DNA of 64,000 nucleotides from Dendrocalamus latiflorus (Eukaryota > Streptophyta > Magnoliopsida > Poales > Poaceae), in NCBI GenBank assembly GCA_017311315.1, contig CM029671.1:21326565-21390564 (forward strand). The letters are read 5' to 3'. Below, in pieces: positions 63,282 to 64,000 of this stretch. How positions within the stretch are numbered: the stretch's first letter is position 1; every line of letters starts with the position of its first letter. Both the position numbers and the translations under genes were made by a program. The notes under the pieces are model-generated. The model made no database searches. It was not told the DNA's origin and saw only the letters and a list, made by a program, of their open reading frames with translations.

Positions 63282-63719
63282 TTGATCAATCTGGCCACAT
63301 TGTTTAGCATCAGCCTAATCTCAAGTAAAAAACAAGTCAGGCACTTGCGTCACTGCATACATCATTACATGAATCACGCACGACTTGGTGGTTTTTTCGG
63401 CGAGTCCTGAATGGATATTTCCCTCCAGCTTGAAGGTTTTCGCTTTGGTGCTTATGAATCAGTTCCAATGTCCACTTCATTACTCTGTTGTTTCCATGTA
63501 AATGTAACTCCAACTTGCCACAATCGAGCACTCAGCACTGAATCATCAATGAACTCTTACGGCTTGGTTGGATTCATTGGTTTATGCCACTATATGGATT
63601 ACATTAATTACCATATGTATTCAACTGGTCACGTACTCGCAGTTCTTGACGAGTTTTTTAAAATAATTCTTTTTTTATTTGAAATTACAGAAATATACCT
63701 GCGCAATTTTTTTTTATAG

Positions 63720-63930
63720 AAACGGGCTCTAGTCACCTAACCGTTAGGTAACCGGAACCTGTCGCCCAATGGCCACGTGGTACGAATGTAGTCGGTGGGC
63801 CGTTATGCGACATAATTGCAATCGCCGAACAGTGGGGCGACTGGATGCTATCGCCCAACCGTTGGGCGACTGCAGTGTCCAGTCGCTCAACCGTCCGGCG
63901 ACTGGATGCAATATATATTTGACCGCTTTG
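63720..63930. repeat. cluster of related imperfect palindromes
   Basis: Five or so elements of the type TCGCCCAACCGTTGGGCGAC, with variants CACCTAACCGTTAGGTAACC, TCGCCGAACAGTGGGGCGAC and TCGCTCAACCGTCCGGCGAC, several followed by TGGATGC. They are separated by about 35-50 bp. No gene is seen from 63282 to the end of the window. Confidence 0.7.
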
Positions 63931-64000
63931 TCGAGCCCTCGGTCGAGTGACCGATTCCATTATAGTGCGCGCGCGAGGAAAGAAGAGAAGAGATGAGAGG

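Overview
The window looks like nuclear DNA of a grass (Poaceae, probably panicoid; the species cannot be fixed from the sequence). The reasons are GC-rich plant coding exons with GT-AG introns, nepenthesin-type aspartic proteases, DUF26 receptor-like kinases (CRKs), Tourist/PIF-like MITEs, L1-like LINEs, Ty3/gypsy and LTR relics, and long (TA)n tracts. Most of the 64 kb is mobile or repeated DNA. About four genes or gene relics of the host are visible.

Layout. 1-2.2 kb: non-coding repeat DNA with one MITE. 2.2-12.65 kb: an AT-rich block of about 10.4 kb with similar inverted ends, internal direct repeats and exon-like relics of an unrecognised gene; it is probably one large degenerate DNA element. 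13.3-13.5 kb: a clean Tourist-like MITE. 13.9-20 kb: two intronless nepenthesin-like aspartic protease paralogues in divergent orientation (13949-15256 on minus; 18613-19929 on plus) with a second PIF-like MITE between them. 19.9-27 kb: a tandem duplication whose unit begins at the stop codon/3'UTR of the second protease and carries a dead Ty3/gypsy pol fragment plus an array of 48-bp repeats; the first unit also holds a 1.6-kb GC-rich LINE-tailed insert. 27.2-27.8 kb: an array of about 67-bp repeats. 28-37 kb: LTR-like pieces, microsatellites and unrecognised relics.

37.4-45.8 kb: a dead CRK gene with frameshifts in the ectodomain, no visible membrane exon, one LINE in an intron (16-bp target duplication) and a second, antisense LINE that replaces the HRDLK catalytic loop. 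47.8-51.1 kb: a third LINE. 53.36-59.10 kb: an apparently intact seven-exon CRK whose exon phases all agree (about 663 residues), with a 3.2-kb first intron. 60.84-63.28 kb: a proposed three-exon gene for a small membrane protein with a single DUF26 domain, a transmembrane helix and a short basic tail without a kinase. The last 0.7 kb holds a cluster of related palindromes.

Working together: the dead CRK, the intact CRK and the single-DUF26 gene form a local DUF26 cluster on one strand, as expected for tandemly expanded apoplastic or cell-surface stress receptors. The two aspartic proteases are an independent tandem pair. I saw no sign of an operon, prophage, CRISPR array or prokaryotic system.
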